From contig VBFW01000219.1 of assembly GCA_005880525.1 (NCBI GenBank), positions 1 to 15,605 of the forward strand: a stretch of 15,605 nt of DNA, in the 5' to 3' direction. This document shows positions 1 through 5,410 of this stretch, piece by piece. Under the pieces are notes generated by a model, which saw only the letters and a program-made list of their open reading frames with translations, searched no databases and was not told the origin of the DNA. Every line of letters begins with the position of its first letter. The first letter of the stretch is position 1. The DNA is from Chloroflexota bacterium (lineage in GTDB: Bacteria > Chloroflexota > Dormibacteria > Dormibacterales > Dormibacteraceae). Made by a program: the position numbers and the translations under genes.

Positions 1-1
1 G

Positions 2-700
2 ACATTTGATTTCGCAGCCAATTCCAGCCAGGAGATCGAGGACGCGGTCGCGCTTGCCGCGCGTGACGGAGCGTCGCTGTACGAGGTCGACACCGCGGTC
101 ATCCGCGAGCTGCGCCCCGACCTGGTGGTGGCGCAGGACGTCTGCCGCGTGTGCGCGGTGCCTGCGTCCCAGGTGATGGACGACCTGAGCCCGATTCCGG
201 TCTTGCGCCAGCACCCGCACACGTTCGACGAAGTGCTGCGCGACATCGAAGGCCTCGCCTCGGCATGCCAGACCGACGCGAGCTCGTTGATGTCATCGCT
301 GCGCGAGCGCGTGGCAGCGGCCGCGGAGAAAGCGCGCGCCAGCCGGCGAGTGCGCGGCGTCTTCCTCGAATGGCTCGACCCGCCGTATCCCGCCGGCCAC
401 TGGACGCCGGACATCCTCAGCCTGGCGGGCATCGACGACCCGCTGGCGCGGCCGGGCACGCCGTCATCGGCCGTCACGTGGTCAGACGTGGCTGCGGTGC
501 GGCCGGAGGTGCTCGTGCTGGCGCCTTGTGGCTGGGGCCTCGAGCGGGCGCGCCAGGAGGCGGCGGCGGTTGCCGATCGCGTAGATGCTGTTGGCGCCAC
601 GCGGGTGCTGGTGCTCGACGGGTCCGCCTACTTCAACCGCCCTGGGCCGCGCCTCGTCGACTCGCTGGAGGTGCTTGTGGATAGCCTGGTGAAGAATTGA
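2..700 (+). CDS. BtuF-like cobalamin-type substrate-binding protein, 5' truncated by window edge
   Basis: The frame is open from base 2 to a TGA at 698-700, so the N-terminus lies outside the window and 232 residues are visible. The stretch ELRPDLVVAQDVCRVCAVP (about residues 36-54) is the signature of the BtuF-like branch of periplasmic-binding-protein-fold proteins, often annotated as cobalamin-binding protein. The later pattern fits the C-terminal lobe of that fold: GVFLEWLDPPYPAGHW, then a loop with GIDD, then VAAVRPEVLVLAPCGWGLERA. Family members bind corrinoids or metal chelates, either in the periplasm with a BtuCD-type ABC transporter or as soluble cytoplasmic proteins. No signal peptide can be judged because the start is missing. 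No transporter gene follows. Family assignment is good; the ligand is inferred only from the family. Confidence 0.8.
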   Translation, partial: TFDFAANSSQEIEDAVALAARDGASLYEVDTAVIRELRPDLVVAQDVCRVCAVPASQVMDDLSPIPVLRQHPHTFDEVLRDIEGLASACQTDASSLMSSLRERVAAAAEKARASRRVRGVFLEWLDPPYPAGHWTPDILSLAGIDDPLARPGTPSSAVTWSDVAAVRPEVLVLAPCGWGLERARQEAAAVADRVDAVGATRVLVLDGSAYFNRPGPRLVDSLEVLVDSLVKN

Positions 701-897
701 GGATAAATCGGCAACCAAATTGTGCTGACTTTGGTGCTCACCCTCGCTCAAGATGACCGCCGGGGTGAGTTAGCTCAGGGAGGGCCGTGGCATTGGTGGC
801 GGCATCTCGGCTGCGGGCCGCCACCGTGCCCTTCGCTTGATGCTCTTGCTCCTGGCGCCGAGCGCTTGATCACCCGCCGAAGGTAGAGGCGCCGCCT
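701..897. other. Convergent intergenic region with a gene-start remnant and a weak hairpin
   Basis: This 197-base gap separates the ends of two converging genes. It holds an inverted copy (709-742) of the start region of the gene at 1907, described separately. A 7-bp inverted repeat, CTCACCC at 737-743 against GGGTGAG at 764-770, has a 20-nt loop and no T-run, so it is a poor terminator. Nothing recognisable as a gene was seen in 771-897. Confidence 0.5.
709..742 (-). repeat. Inverted copy of the 1907 gene start (remnant of a paralogue or inverted repeat)
   Basis: Read on the minus strand from 742, this begins GGTGAGCACCAAA, identical over 13 bases to 1906-1918 on the plus strand. It then shares CAGCAC and GGTTGCC after short differences. 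Translated from the GTG at 741 it gives MSTKVSTIWLPI, against MSTKSSTRLPVD for the gene at 1907, aligning codon by codon with one codon gap. The frame then runs antisense into the upstream binding-protein gene and soon stops, so only the gene start is preserved. Confidence 0.6.
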
Positions 898-1545
898 CTA
901 TACCGGTAGCCTGTCCTCCAGATAGCGGTCGCGTGCCCCCTGGTCGCCGATCGCGCAGCGCGGGTACAGCCGCCACGTGTCCGACGTCCCGATCCGCAGG
1001 TGGCTGCAGGTCGTCGTCGGCTCAACCCCTTCCTCCCCGACGCTGACTGTCAGCGGTACGAAGACCGAGCAGTGCCCGAACTCATGCCTGGAGGAAAACG
1101 GGCACACGTCACGGCGGCCTGCCGGGCCCGTGAGCACCGACCCATCGCCATTGACGGGCGACACCGCCTTCATCAGCTGGTCGGCGATGCCGATCGAGGA
1201 TGCAGGTGGCAGGCGGTGCTTGATCACGTAACCGGAGGCGCCAAAGTCAAAGCCCCGCTGGACCAGGTGTGTGGGCTCCCCTTCGCTTTTGAGGAGAAAG
1301 ACCGGCGTCCAGTTGCCGTTGGCCAGGGCGCGTAGCTCCTTCAGCACCGCCAGACCGTCCAGATCCGGCAGCTCCAGGTCGAGGAAGATCAGGTCGAAGT
1401 GTTCGCGGCCCTCGCTCAGTGCTTCCGCGCCGGTGGAAGCTGTGGTGACGCGACAGCCCTCCTGCTCGAGCTTGGCCCGGAACGACCGGCCAAAGTCATC
1501 GGCGCCATTGACTACGAGCAGGATCTTCGGATTTGTTCGCGCCAA
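898..1545 (-). CDS. Atypical response-regulator receiver with a four-cysteine C-terminal region
   Basis: A CheY-like receiver occupies about residues 6-127. It has a beta-1 motif ILLVVNG, the phospho-acceptor D56 in IFLDLELPDLDG, and the conserved lysine K109 in YVIKHRLPP. The acidic pair that normally follows the first strand is replaced by V12-N13, and the usual Thr/Ser switch position reads LLKSE, so Mg-dependent phosphorylation may be lost or altered. Instead of a DNA-binding domain, the last 80 residues carry C148, C159, C180 and C197 in contexts CPFSS, GHCSV, TTCSHL and YPRCAIGD, suggesting a zinc or iron-sulfur site. I chose TTG 1545 because GGAGGG lies at 1557-1562; the frame is also open from a TTG at 1590. 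It follows the helical gene by 8 bases in an apparent two-gene operon. The receiver is clear; the metal site is inferred. Confidence 0.78.
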   Translation of the reverse strand: MARTNPKILLVVNGADDFGRSFRAKLEQEGCRVTTASTGAEALSEGREHFDLIFLDLELPDLDGLAVLKELRALANGNWTPVFLLKSEGEPTHLVQRGFDFGASGYVIKHRLPPASSIGIADQLMKAVSPVNGDGSVLTGPAGRRDVCPFSSRHEFGHCSVFVPLTVSVGEEGVEPTTTCSHLRIGTSDTWRLYPRCAIGDQGARDRYLEDRLPV

Positions 1546-1553
1546 GGCGCCGG

Positions 1554-1886
1554 CTACCCTCCGCCCAGTTCCACCAGTCGCTTGCGCCAATGGGCCAGCC
1601 GGTAGCGAAACGTCTGAAGGTGCTGAACGATCATCGGCAGGTTCGTTAGCTCAGCTTCGTGACGGGCGTCTTCCGAAAGAGTGGTCAGCCGCCTGTTGAG
1701 GCCGGCCAGGATGGCTTCTTCGAACTCGACCAGCTCTGTGTACGCCTCGGTCCAGATCCTTGCCACGCGGATCGAGGTCGTGTAGGGGTCTTCCCGTTCC
1801 AGGTGGCGCTTGACGTCGAGAGGCCTGGGGCTGCGCCGGCCGCCTGCGCCAGGCGAGGCCCCGCGGGTTCTGGATTGCGGGCTCAA
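1554..1886 (-). CDS. Stand-alone helical domain shared with two neighbouring winged-helix regulators
   Basis: This 110-residue protein starts at TTG 1886; the frame is closed upstream by a stop at 1896-1898. Residues about 25-110 match the N-terminal domain of the two regulators at 1907 and 2620. Shared features are RHLE/RLLEGE, a central ARxWxxxYxE motif, hydrophobics at heptad-like spacing, LxxLxxxAR, and a closing QxxRxRLxxWxxR. The winged helix of its paralogues is absent. The composition (few Gly/Pro after residue 25, many Glu/Arg/Leu) predicts an alpha-helical bundle. It is divergently transcribed from the gene at 1907, with only 20 bases between starts, and leads into the atypical receiver gene. 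I do not recognise a named family. A role as interaction or titrating partner of the regulators is inference. Confidence 0.7.
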   Translation of the reverse strand: MSPQSRTRGASPGAGGRRSPRPLDVKRHLEREDPYTTSIRVARIWTEAYTELVEFEEAILAGLNRRLTTLSEDARHEAELTNLPMIVQHLQTFRYRLAHWRKRLVELGGG

Positions 1887-1905
1887 CCAACTATGTTAGG
1901 CGCGC

Positions 1906-1939
1906 GGTGAGCACCAAAAGCAGCACTAGGTTGCCCGTG
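1906..1939 (+). repeat. Gene-start copy forming an inverted repeat with 709-742
   Basis: This segment covers the GTG start and first codons of the regulator at 1907. It is the intact partner of the inverted copy at 709-742: GGTGAGCACCAAA identical, then CAGCAC and GGTTGCC also shared. The two copies bracket the minus-strand pair of genes (898-1886). Confidence 0.6.
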
Positions 1940-2551
1940 GATGGTGTTAGGGTCACCCCCACAAGGGCACGATTGCACCCCAAATTCCCGCGTCCCGACC
2001 GGCTGCTCGAAGGTGAGCGCCCGAGGACGGTGTTTCCTCAGGACGCGCGTCACTGGATCGCCGTCTACCGCGAGATGATCGGATTCAAGGACGAGCTGCT
2101 GACCCGCATGCGCACTCAGCTCAAGGACCTTCCAGCGGCTGCCCGCCAGGACGTGATGGACAACGACATCGCCATGCTGGAGGACCAGCTGCGCCGGTAC
2201 CACCGCAGGCTCGAGTTCTGGTACGCGCGACAGTGGCACCTCGAGGGCCTCCACATCGACGACGAAGCCAGGACGATCACCTATCGCGAAAAGACAGTGG
2301 TCCTGAGCCGGCGTGAGCTTCAGCTTCTGATCCTGCTCGTCACCCGGTCACCAGGCTTCATCACGCCGACCCAGCTCCTCGTCCAGGCATGGCACGATGC
2401 GCGACTGCCCGAGGAGACGCTTCGGACCTACATCGGCAAGGTTCGCACCAAGCTGCACAGCCTGGGCGTCGACGCCGAGATCATCAACCGTCCGCGCCGC
2501 GGCTACGCGCTGGTGTTCAAGCACCGGCCCGAGGACGAGCCGCCGGACTGA
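1907..2551 (+). CDS. Winged-helix transcriptional regulator with novel N-terminal helical domain (paralogue A)
   Basis: The 214-residue protein has an Arg-rich leader (1-28), a helical domain (about 29-115, RPDRLLEGE to RQWHLEG), and an OmpR/PhoB-type winged helix (about 116-205). The DNA-binding part shows LSRRELQLLILLV, the recognition-helix region LPEETLRTYIGKVRTKL, and the terminal wing NRPRRGYALVF, all typical of Trans_reg_C. There is no receiver domain, so input is presumably through the helical domain. It begins at GTG 1907; the conserved region starts only at about residue 29, so a later start is possible. A paralogue lies 68 bases downstream. Regulator function is well supported; the target and signal are unknown. 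Confidence 0.82.
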   Translation: MSTKSSTRLPVDGVRVTPTRARLHPKFPRPDRLLEGERPRTVFPQDARHWIAVYREMIGFKDELLTRMRTQLKDLPAAARQDVMDNDIAMLEDQLRRYHRRLEFWYARQWHLEGLHIDDEARTITYREKTVVLSRRELQLLILLVTRSPGFITPTQLLVQAWHDARLPEETLRTYIGKVRTKLHSLGVDAEIINRPRRGYALVFKHRPEDEPPD

Positions 2552-2565
2552 GCCTGCGGCGCGCC

Positions 2566-2596
2566 CCAAACACGTTTGGTGCGGTTATTGGTGCGG
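2566..2596. promoter_or_regulatory. Operator-like palindrome and direct repeats between the two regulator genes
   Basis: A short palindrome CCAAAC-AC-GTTTGG lies at 2566-2579. The nonamer TTGGTGCGG occurs twice, at 2576-2584 and 2588-2596, a period of 12. Tandem half-sites at about 11-12 bp are the usual pattern bound by OmpR/PhoB-type winged helices, and the element sits just upstream of the second regulator's start. Binding is inferred from arrangement only. Confidence 0.4.
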
Positions 2597-2619
2597 CGAG
2601 AGGGCCAGAATGCCCCGCG

Positions 2620-3279
2620 GTGACAGCCCCCACCCTGAGACCCGATCGGCTCCTCGAAGGCGAGGACTCCAGGACACTTTTCGCCAGGGACGCGCGGCAC
2701 TGGATCGGCGTCTATCAGCAGATGATCGGCTTCAAAGAGGATCTCTTGGGCCGGATCCGAACGCAGCTGGCGCACCTGCCCGCCGTGGCCCGCGCCGACG
2801 TGGTCGAAAACGACATCAACGCGCTCGAAGACCAGCTCCTCCGATATCGAAGGCGCCTGGAGTTCTGCTACTCGCGCCAGTGGCAGCTGGAGGGGTTGCA
2901 GATCGACCACGACGGGCGCACCCTGACGTACCGCGAACGCGTGATCTCGCTCACCAAGCGCGAATTCCAGCTGCTCGTCTTCCTTGTGGGCCGGTCGCCG
3001 AACTTCGTCAGCCCAACCAGGCTCCTGGTAGAAGCGTGGCATGACGGAAACCTGCCCGAGGAGACCCTGAGGACGTACATCGCGAGGCTGCGCACCAAGA
3101 TCGTGTCGCTGGGCGTTAGGGCTGCGATCAAGAACAAGCCGCGCGCGGGCTACGCGATCGTCTTCGTCGAGCAGGCACCGATTTCGGTGGATGGCCTGGG
3201 TCCGATTTCCCTGGATGGCGCGGGACTGATGTCCCTGGATGGCGCCGACGGAGCGGACGGACACGGAATGGAGGGTTAG
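2620..3279 (+). CDS. Winged-helix transcriptional regulator with novel N-terminal helical domain (paralogue B)
   Basis: The start chosen is GTG 2620, giving MTAPTLRPDRLLEGE and 219 residues; it places the conserved domain right at the N-terminus, with GAGAGGG upstream at 2598-2604. The helical domain (about 7-94) and the OmpR/PhoB-type winged helix (about 95-184) align without gaps to the preceding regulator, with clearly more than half the residues identical. Both share ARDARHWIGVYQQMIGF-like, LPEETLRTYI and GYAIVF motifs. This copy has an extra C-terminal tail made of three 8-residue repeats (PISVDGLG type) followed by an acidic, Gly-rich end. The pair looks like an old tandem duplication. 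Signal and targets are unknown. Confidence 0.82.
   Translation: MTAPTLRPDRLLEGEDSRTLFARDARHWIGVYQQMIGFKEDLLGRIRTQLAHLPAVARADVVENDINALEDQLLRYRRRLEFCYSRQWQLEGLQIDHDGRTLTYRERVISLTKREFQLLVFLVGRSPNFVSPTRLLVEAWHDGNLPEETLRTYIARLRTKIVSLGVRAAIKNKPRAGYAIVFVEQAPISVDGLGPISLDGAGLMSLDGADGADGHGMEG
3178..3249 (+). repeat. Three 24-nt tandem repeats inside the regulator tail
   Basis: The units are 3178-3201, 3202-3225 and 3226-3249. Each encodes an [SM]-S/LDG octamer of the type PIS[VL]DG-x-G. Units share the core CTGGATGGC (GTGGATGGC in the first). In-frame length changes would vary the tail without breaking the gene. Confidence 0.7.
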
Positions 3280-3322
3280 GGCTCTTCGGTTCTGGGTTGG
3301 GGAGTCCGGGGGGAGGTTGCCC

Positions 3323-4228
3323 ATGAAACTCGAAGGCATTCATCACGTCACGTCGATCACCGCCGACGCGCAGGCCAACGTGGATTTCTACGCGGGCCGG
3401 CTAGGCCTGCGCCTGGTCAAGAAAACCGTCAACCAGGACGATCCGACGGTCTACCACCTGTTCTTCGGTGACGACAAGGGCAGCCCTGGGCTGGACCTGA
3501 CATTCTTCGAATATCCGGGCGCGCGCCCGGGTCGCGCCGGCCAGGGCATGATCCACCGCCTCGTGATGCGGGTTGGGTCCTCTGCCGCGCTCGATTTCTG
3601 GCACGGACGTGTCGGTGGCGAGCGCCGGGAAGCCGGTCTGCTGTTCTCAGATCCCGAAGGCCTTGGCCTGGAGCTGCGGAAGGTGGAAACGTCAGACGAA
3701 CCGCTGACCGCGACGCATCCCGACATCCCCGCCGAGCACGCGATCCAGGGCTTCGAAGAGGTGCGAGCGTTCACCTCCGACCCGGAGCGCAGCCGCGCGC
3801 TGTTCGAGGACGCGATGAAGTTCGAGAAGGACGGCGGCATGTCATGGGTGGCCCGCGGCTCGCGCCGCGAAGGGCGTTACATTTTCGATCCGGCGCCGGC
3901 GGAGCGCGGCGTACCCGGCGCGGGCACGGTCCATCACGTCGCCTGGGCTTCGCTCGACAATGAGCAGCTTGACTGGCGCGATCGCGTGATCGAGGCCGGC
4001 GCAAACCCGACGCCGGTGATTGACCGCTACTGGTTCAAGTCGGTCTACTTCCGCGAGCCGAGCGGCGTGCTGTTCGAGATCGCGACGATGGGTCCGGGAT
4101 TCGCGGTCGACGAGGATCCAAAGCATCTCGGCGAAAGGCTCATCCTGCCCCCGCGCTTCGAGCATTTGCGCGACCAGCTCGAGGTCACGCTGACCCCGAT
4201 CCACGCGCCCGCGGCCGCTAGGTCTTAG
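3323..4228 (+). CDS. Two-domain VOC-family ring-cleaving dioxygenase-like protein (MhqO/PcpA type)
   Basis: Start ATG 3323 follows GGGGGGAGG at 3308-3316 and gives 301 residues, about the usual length. Two glyoxalase/VOC modules are present: residues 1-120 beginning KLEGIHHVTSITADAQANVD, and 145-255. Putative metal ligands are H8 (HHVT), H205 (GTVHHVAWAS) and E252 (VLFEIAT), the 2-His-1-Glu set of extradiol-type enzymes such as PcpA, LinE and MhqO. The tail ERLILPPRFEHLRDQLE is characteristic of this group. Such proteins cleave hydroquinone-type rings with Fe(II) and oxygen in the cytoplasm, but many members have no tested substrate. No aromatic-degradation genes are adjacent. Family confidence is high; substrate unknown. 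Confidence 0.87.
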   Translation: MKLEGIHHVTSITADAQANVDFYAGRLGLRLVKKTVNQDDPTVYHLFFGDDKGSPGLDLTFFEYPGARPGRAGQGMIHRLVMRVGSSAALDFWHGRVGGERREAGLLFSDPEGLGLELRKVETSDEPLTATHPDIPAEHAIQGFEEVRAFTSDPERSRALFEDAMKFEKDGGMSWVARGSRREGRYIFDPAPAERGVPGAGTVHHVAWASLDNEQLDWRDRVIEAGANPTPVIDRYWFKSVYFREPSGVLFEIATMGPGFAVDEDPKHLGERLILPPRFEHLRDQLEVTLTPIHAPAAARS

Positions 4229-4271
4229 CTGAGCTAGCGTCCCCACCTGGCCTCCCCGCGTGGCGGGGAGG
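4227..4271 (+). repeat. Palindromic intergenic repeat element, copy 1, probable bidirectional terminator
   Basis: The element starts at the TAG stop of the dioxygenase gene. It contains CGTCCCC, then TGGCCTCCCC, and ends in a 9-bp perfect hairpin (CCTCCCCGC at 4251-4259 against GCGGGGAGG at 4263-4271, loop GTG). It lies between two converging genes, so it may end transcription from both sides, although no T-run follows. A second copy is at 12337-12378 in the opposite orientation. Confidence 0.65.
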
Positions 4272-4280
4272 AACCTTGCC

Positions 4281-4937
4281 CTAGGCGGCCGGAGTCGGGG
4301 GCGCCATCGGTGCGGCCGGCGCCGACTGCTGGCGCTCGAACCAGGCGGCCACTGCGGCCTGAATCGATATCGAGTAGACGATCGTGAAGAAGACACCGAT
4401 GCAGCAGGCGATGAGCCCCAGCGCACCGATGAGGCCACCCACGAAGATGATCAGGCCCGCGATGACACTGTTGGTCACGTTGGCGGTGGCGTACTTCCAG
4501 ATGTTGGCGAGGTCGAAGCCTCCGCGGAAGCCATGGTGGTAGACCATGACGATCAGAGTGGGGGCGAGAAAGTCGATGACGAGCTGTACCAGCAGGTTCC
4601 ACAGCGAACCGAGGGGAGAGCCGGTGGTGTAGCTGAAGCCCGACGAGGTCGACACCGTGTGCGAGCCGATGCCGTTCAGGATGAAGCCGGGGATGCTGAG
4701 CACGATCCCGTAGATGAGATAGACGCCGAAGATCCCGATCCCTCTGCCGAGGTGGAACCCGGCGGGGGGCAGCTCGTTGCGGCCCGACCGTGCGTTCTCG
4801 AAGGCCAGCATCAACCAACCGGTGGTCGCTATCCAGCCGACGATCGGGATGATCAGGATCAGGCCCTGAACGGCGATCTTGCCCAGCCAGGCAGGGTCTT
4901 TGAAAGCCCACCCGAAGGCATCGCCGACGCTGTTCAC
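4281..4937 (-). CDS. DUF4013-type multi-pass membrane protein
   Basis: This 218-residue protein starts at GTG 4937. It begins with the short amphipathic segment GDAFGWAFKDPAWLGKI, typical of DUF4013 proteins, followed by membrane segments near residues 23-46, 67-90, 109-132, 148-175 and 175-197. The segment APTLIVMVYHHGFRGGFDL and a Pro/Ala-rich cytoplasmic tail (QQSAPAAPMAPPTPAA) also fit. The family is widespread in archaea and high-GC bacteria and has no established function. It is divergent from the Lrp-type gene (82-base gap) and converges on the dioxygenase. No Shine-Dalgarno is evident; a TAAAAT hexamer six bases upstream of the start suggests a leaderless message. Confidence 0.78.
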   Translation of the reverse strand: MNSVGDAFGWAFKDPAWLGKIAVQGLILIIPIVGWIATTGWLMLAFENARSGRNELPPAGFHLGRGIGIFGVYLIYGIVLSIPGFILNGIGSHTVSTSSGFSYTTGSPLGSLWNLLVQLVIDFLAPTLIVMVYHHGFRGGFDLANIWKYATANVTNSVIAGLIIFVGGLIGALGLIACCIGVFFTIVYSISIQAAVAAWFERQQSAPAAPMAPPTPAA

Positions 4938-4943
4938 GAGCGG

Positions 4944-4949
4944 ATTTTA
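4944..4949 (-). promoter_or_regulatory. Possible -10 box for a leaderless DUF4013 transcript
   Basis: On the minus strand TAAAAT lies six bases before the GTG at 4937, and no ribosome-binding site is present. This spacing matches -10 elements of leaderless genes in several high-GC lineages. No convincing -35 was identified. Confidence 0.3.
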
Positions 4950-5019
4950 ACCGGAGATCGGCAAGTTGGCCAGATGGCACTGACCGCCGCTGATTGCGGA
5001 CTACCCTTATAGGTCTCCC

Positions 5020-5247
5020 ATGAAGGCGTACATGTTCATCAACTCGATGCGCGGCCAGTCGCTGGCGCTGACCAAGGCGATCCGCGGCGTCGGCGGGGTG
5101 CTGTCCGCAGACGCGATCACCGGTGACTACGACATCATCGCCTCGGTCGAGGTCCGCGACCTGACCGACCTGCGTACCGCAATGGCCGGCGTCCAGGCCC
5201 TGGACGGGGTGCTCAAGACCACCACCTGCATGGTCCTGTCGGACTAA
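5020..5247 (+). CDS. Stand-alone Lrp/AsnC C-terminal (RAM) ligand-binding domain
   Basis: The 75-residue protein consists only of the alpha/beta RAM domain found at the C-terminus of Lrp/AsnC regulators. It runs from MKAYMFINSMRGQSLALTKAIRG, through GVLSADAITGDYDIIASVEV with the conserved G-D-Y-D turn, to GVLKTTTCMVL. No helix-turn-helix is encoded. Such stand-alone domains form dimers or octamers and bind amino acids; in some species they act as effector-binding partners of full-length Lrp proteins. Its stop codon is three bases before the leucine leader ORF of leuA, so it is probably co-transcribed with the attenuator. Amino acid binding is likely; leucine specificity is inferred from position. 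Confidence 0.85.
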   Translation: MKAYMFINSMRGQSLALTKAIRGVGGVLSADAITGDYDIIASVEVRDLTDLRTAMAGVQALDGVLKTTTCMVLSD

Positions 5248-5250
5248 CAT

Positions 5251-5292
5251 ATGCGGACTTTGAAGTTCGTATCCGGCCTGCTCCTTATCTAG
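5251..5292 (+). CDS. leuA leader peptide (leucine-rich, transcription attenuation)
   Basis: ATG 5251 to TAG 5290 encodes 13 residues, MRTLKFVSGLLLI. Three consecutive leucine codons (CTG CTC CTT) and an isoleucine codon sit immediately before the stop. A 12-bp perfect hairpin follows 22 bases later, and then leuA. This is the layout of a classical amino-acid attenuator: a stalled ribosome at the Leu codons would favour an alternative fold. It starts three bases after the stop of the RAM-domain gene, so translation may be coupled, as no clear ribosome-binding site is seen. Confidence 0.75.
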   Translation: MRTLKFVSGLLLI

Positions 5293-5296
5293 GCGG

Positions 5297-5355
5297 GCGG
5301 CTTTGGCCGCTCGCAAAGACCTCCTGCGTCCGGCGACCCAGGAGGTCTTTCATTT
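5297..5355 (+). terminator. Attenuator terminator upstream of leuA
   Basis: AAAGACCTCCTG at 5315-5326 pairs perfectly with CAGGAGGTCTTT at 5339-5350 around a 12-nt loop, and CATTTT follows. Upstream, GGCTTTG (5299-5305) can pair with CAAAGACC (5314-5321, one bulge) as a competing antiterminator. GCGGC/GCCGC (5297-5301, 5306-5310) can form the alternative that frees the terminator. The structure is visible; regulation is inferred. Confidence 0.72.
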
Positions 5356-5410
5356 TCCGCGCCAGGCGCGGGCAGGAATGGACTTACTGATTGCAAGCAA
5401 GGGAGGCGCG

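Noticed and set aside
762..800. tRNA-like D-arm sequence (GTTAGCTCAGGG) after GGGGTGA
   Set aside because: No matching D-stem partner, anticodon arm, T-loop GGTTCGA or paired acceptor end follows, so it is not a tRNA.
743..1905. Invertible promoter or gene segment
   Set aside because: No recombinase is present and the repeat match follows codons, so a gene remnant is the simpler reading; kept only as an alternative in the findings.
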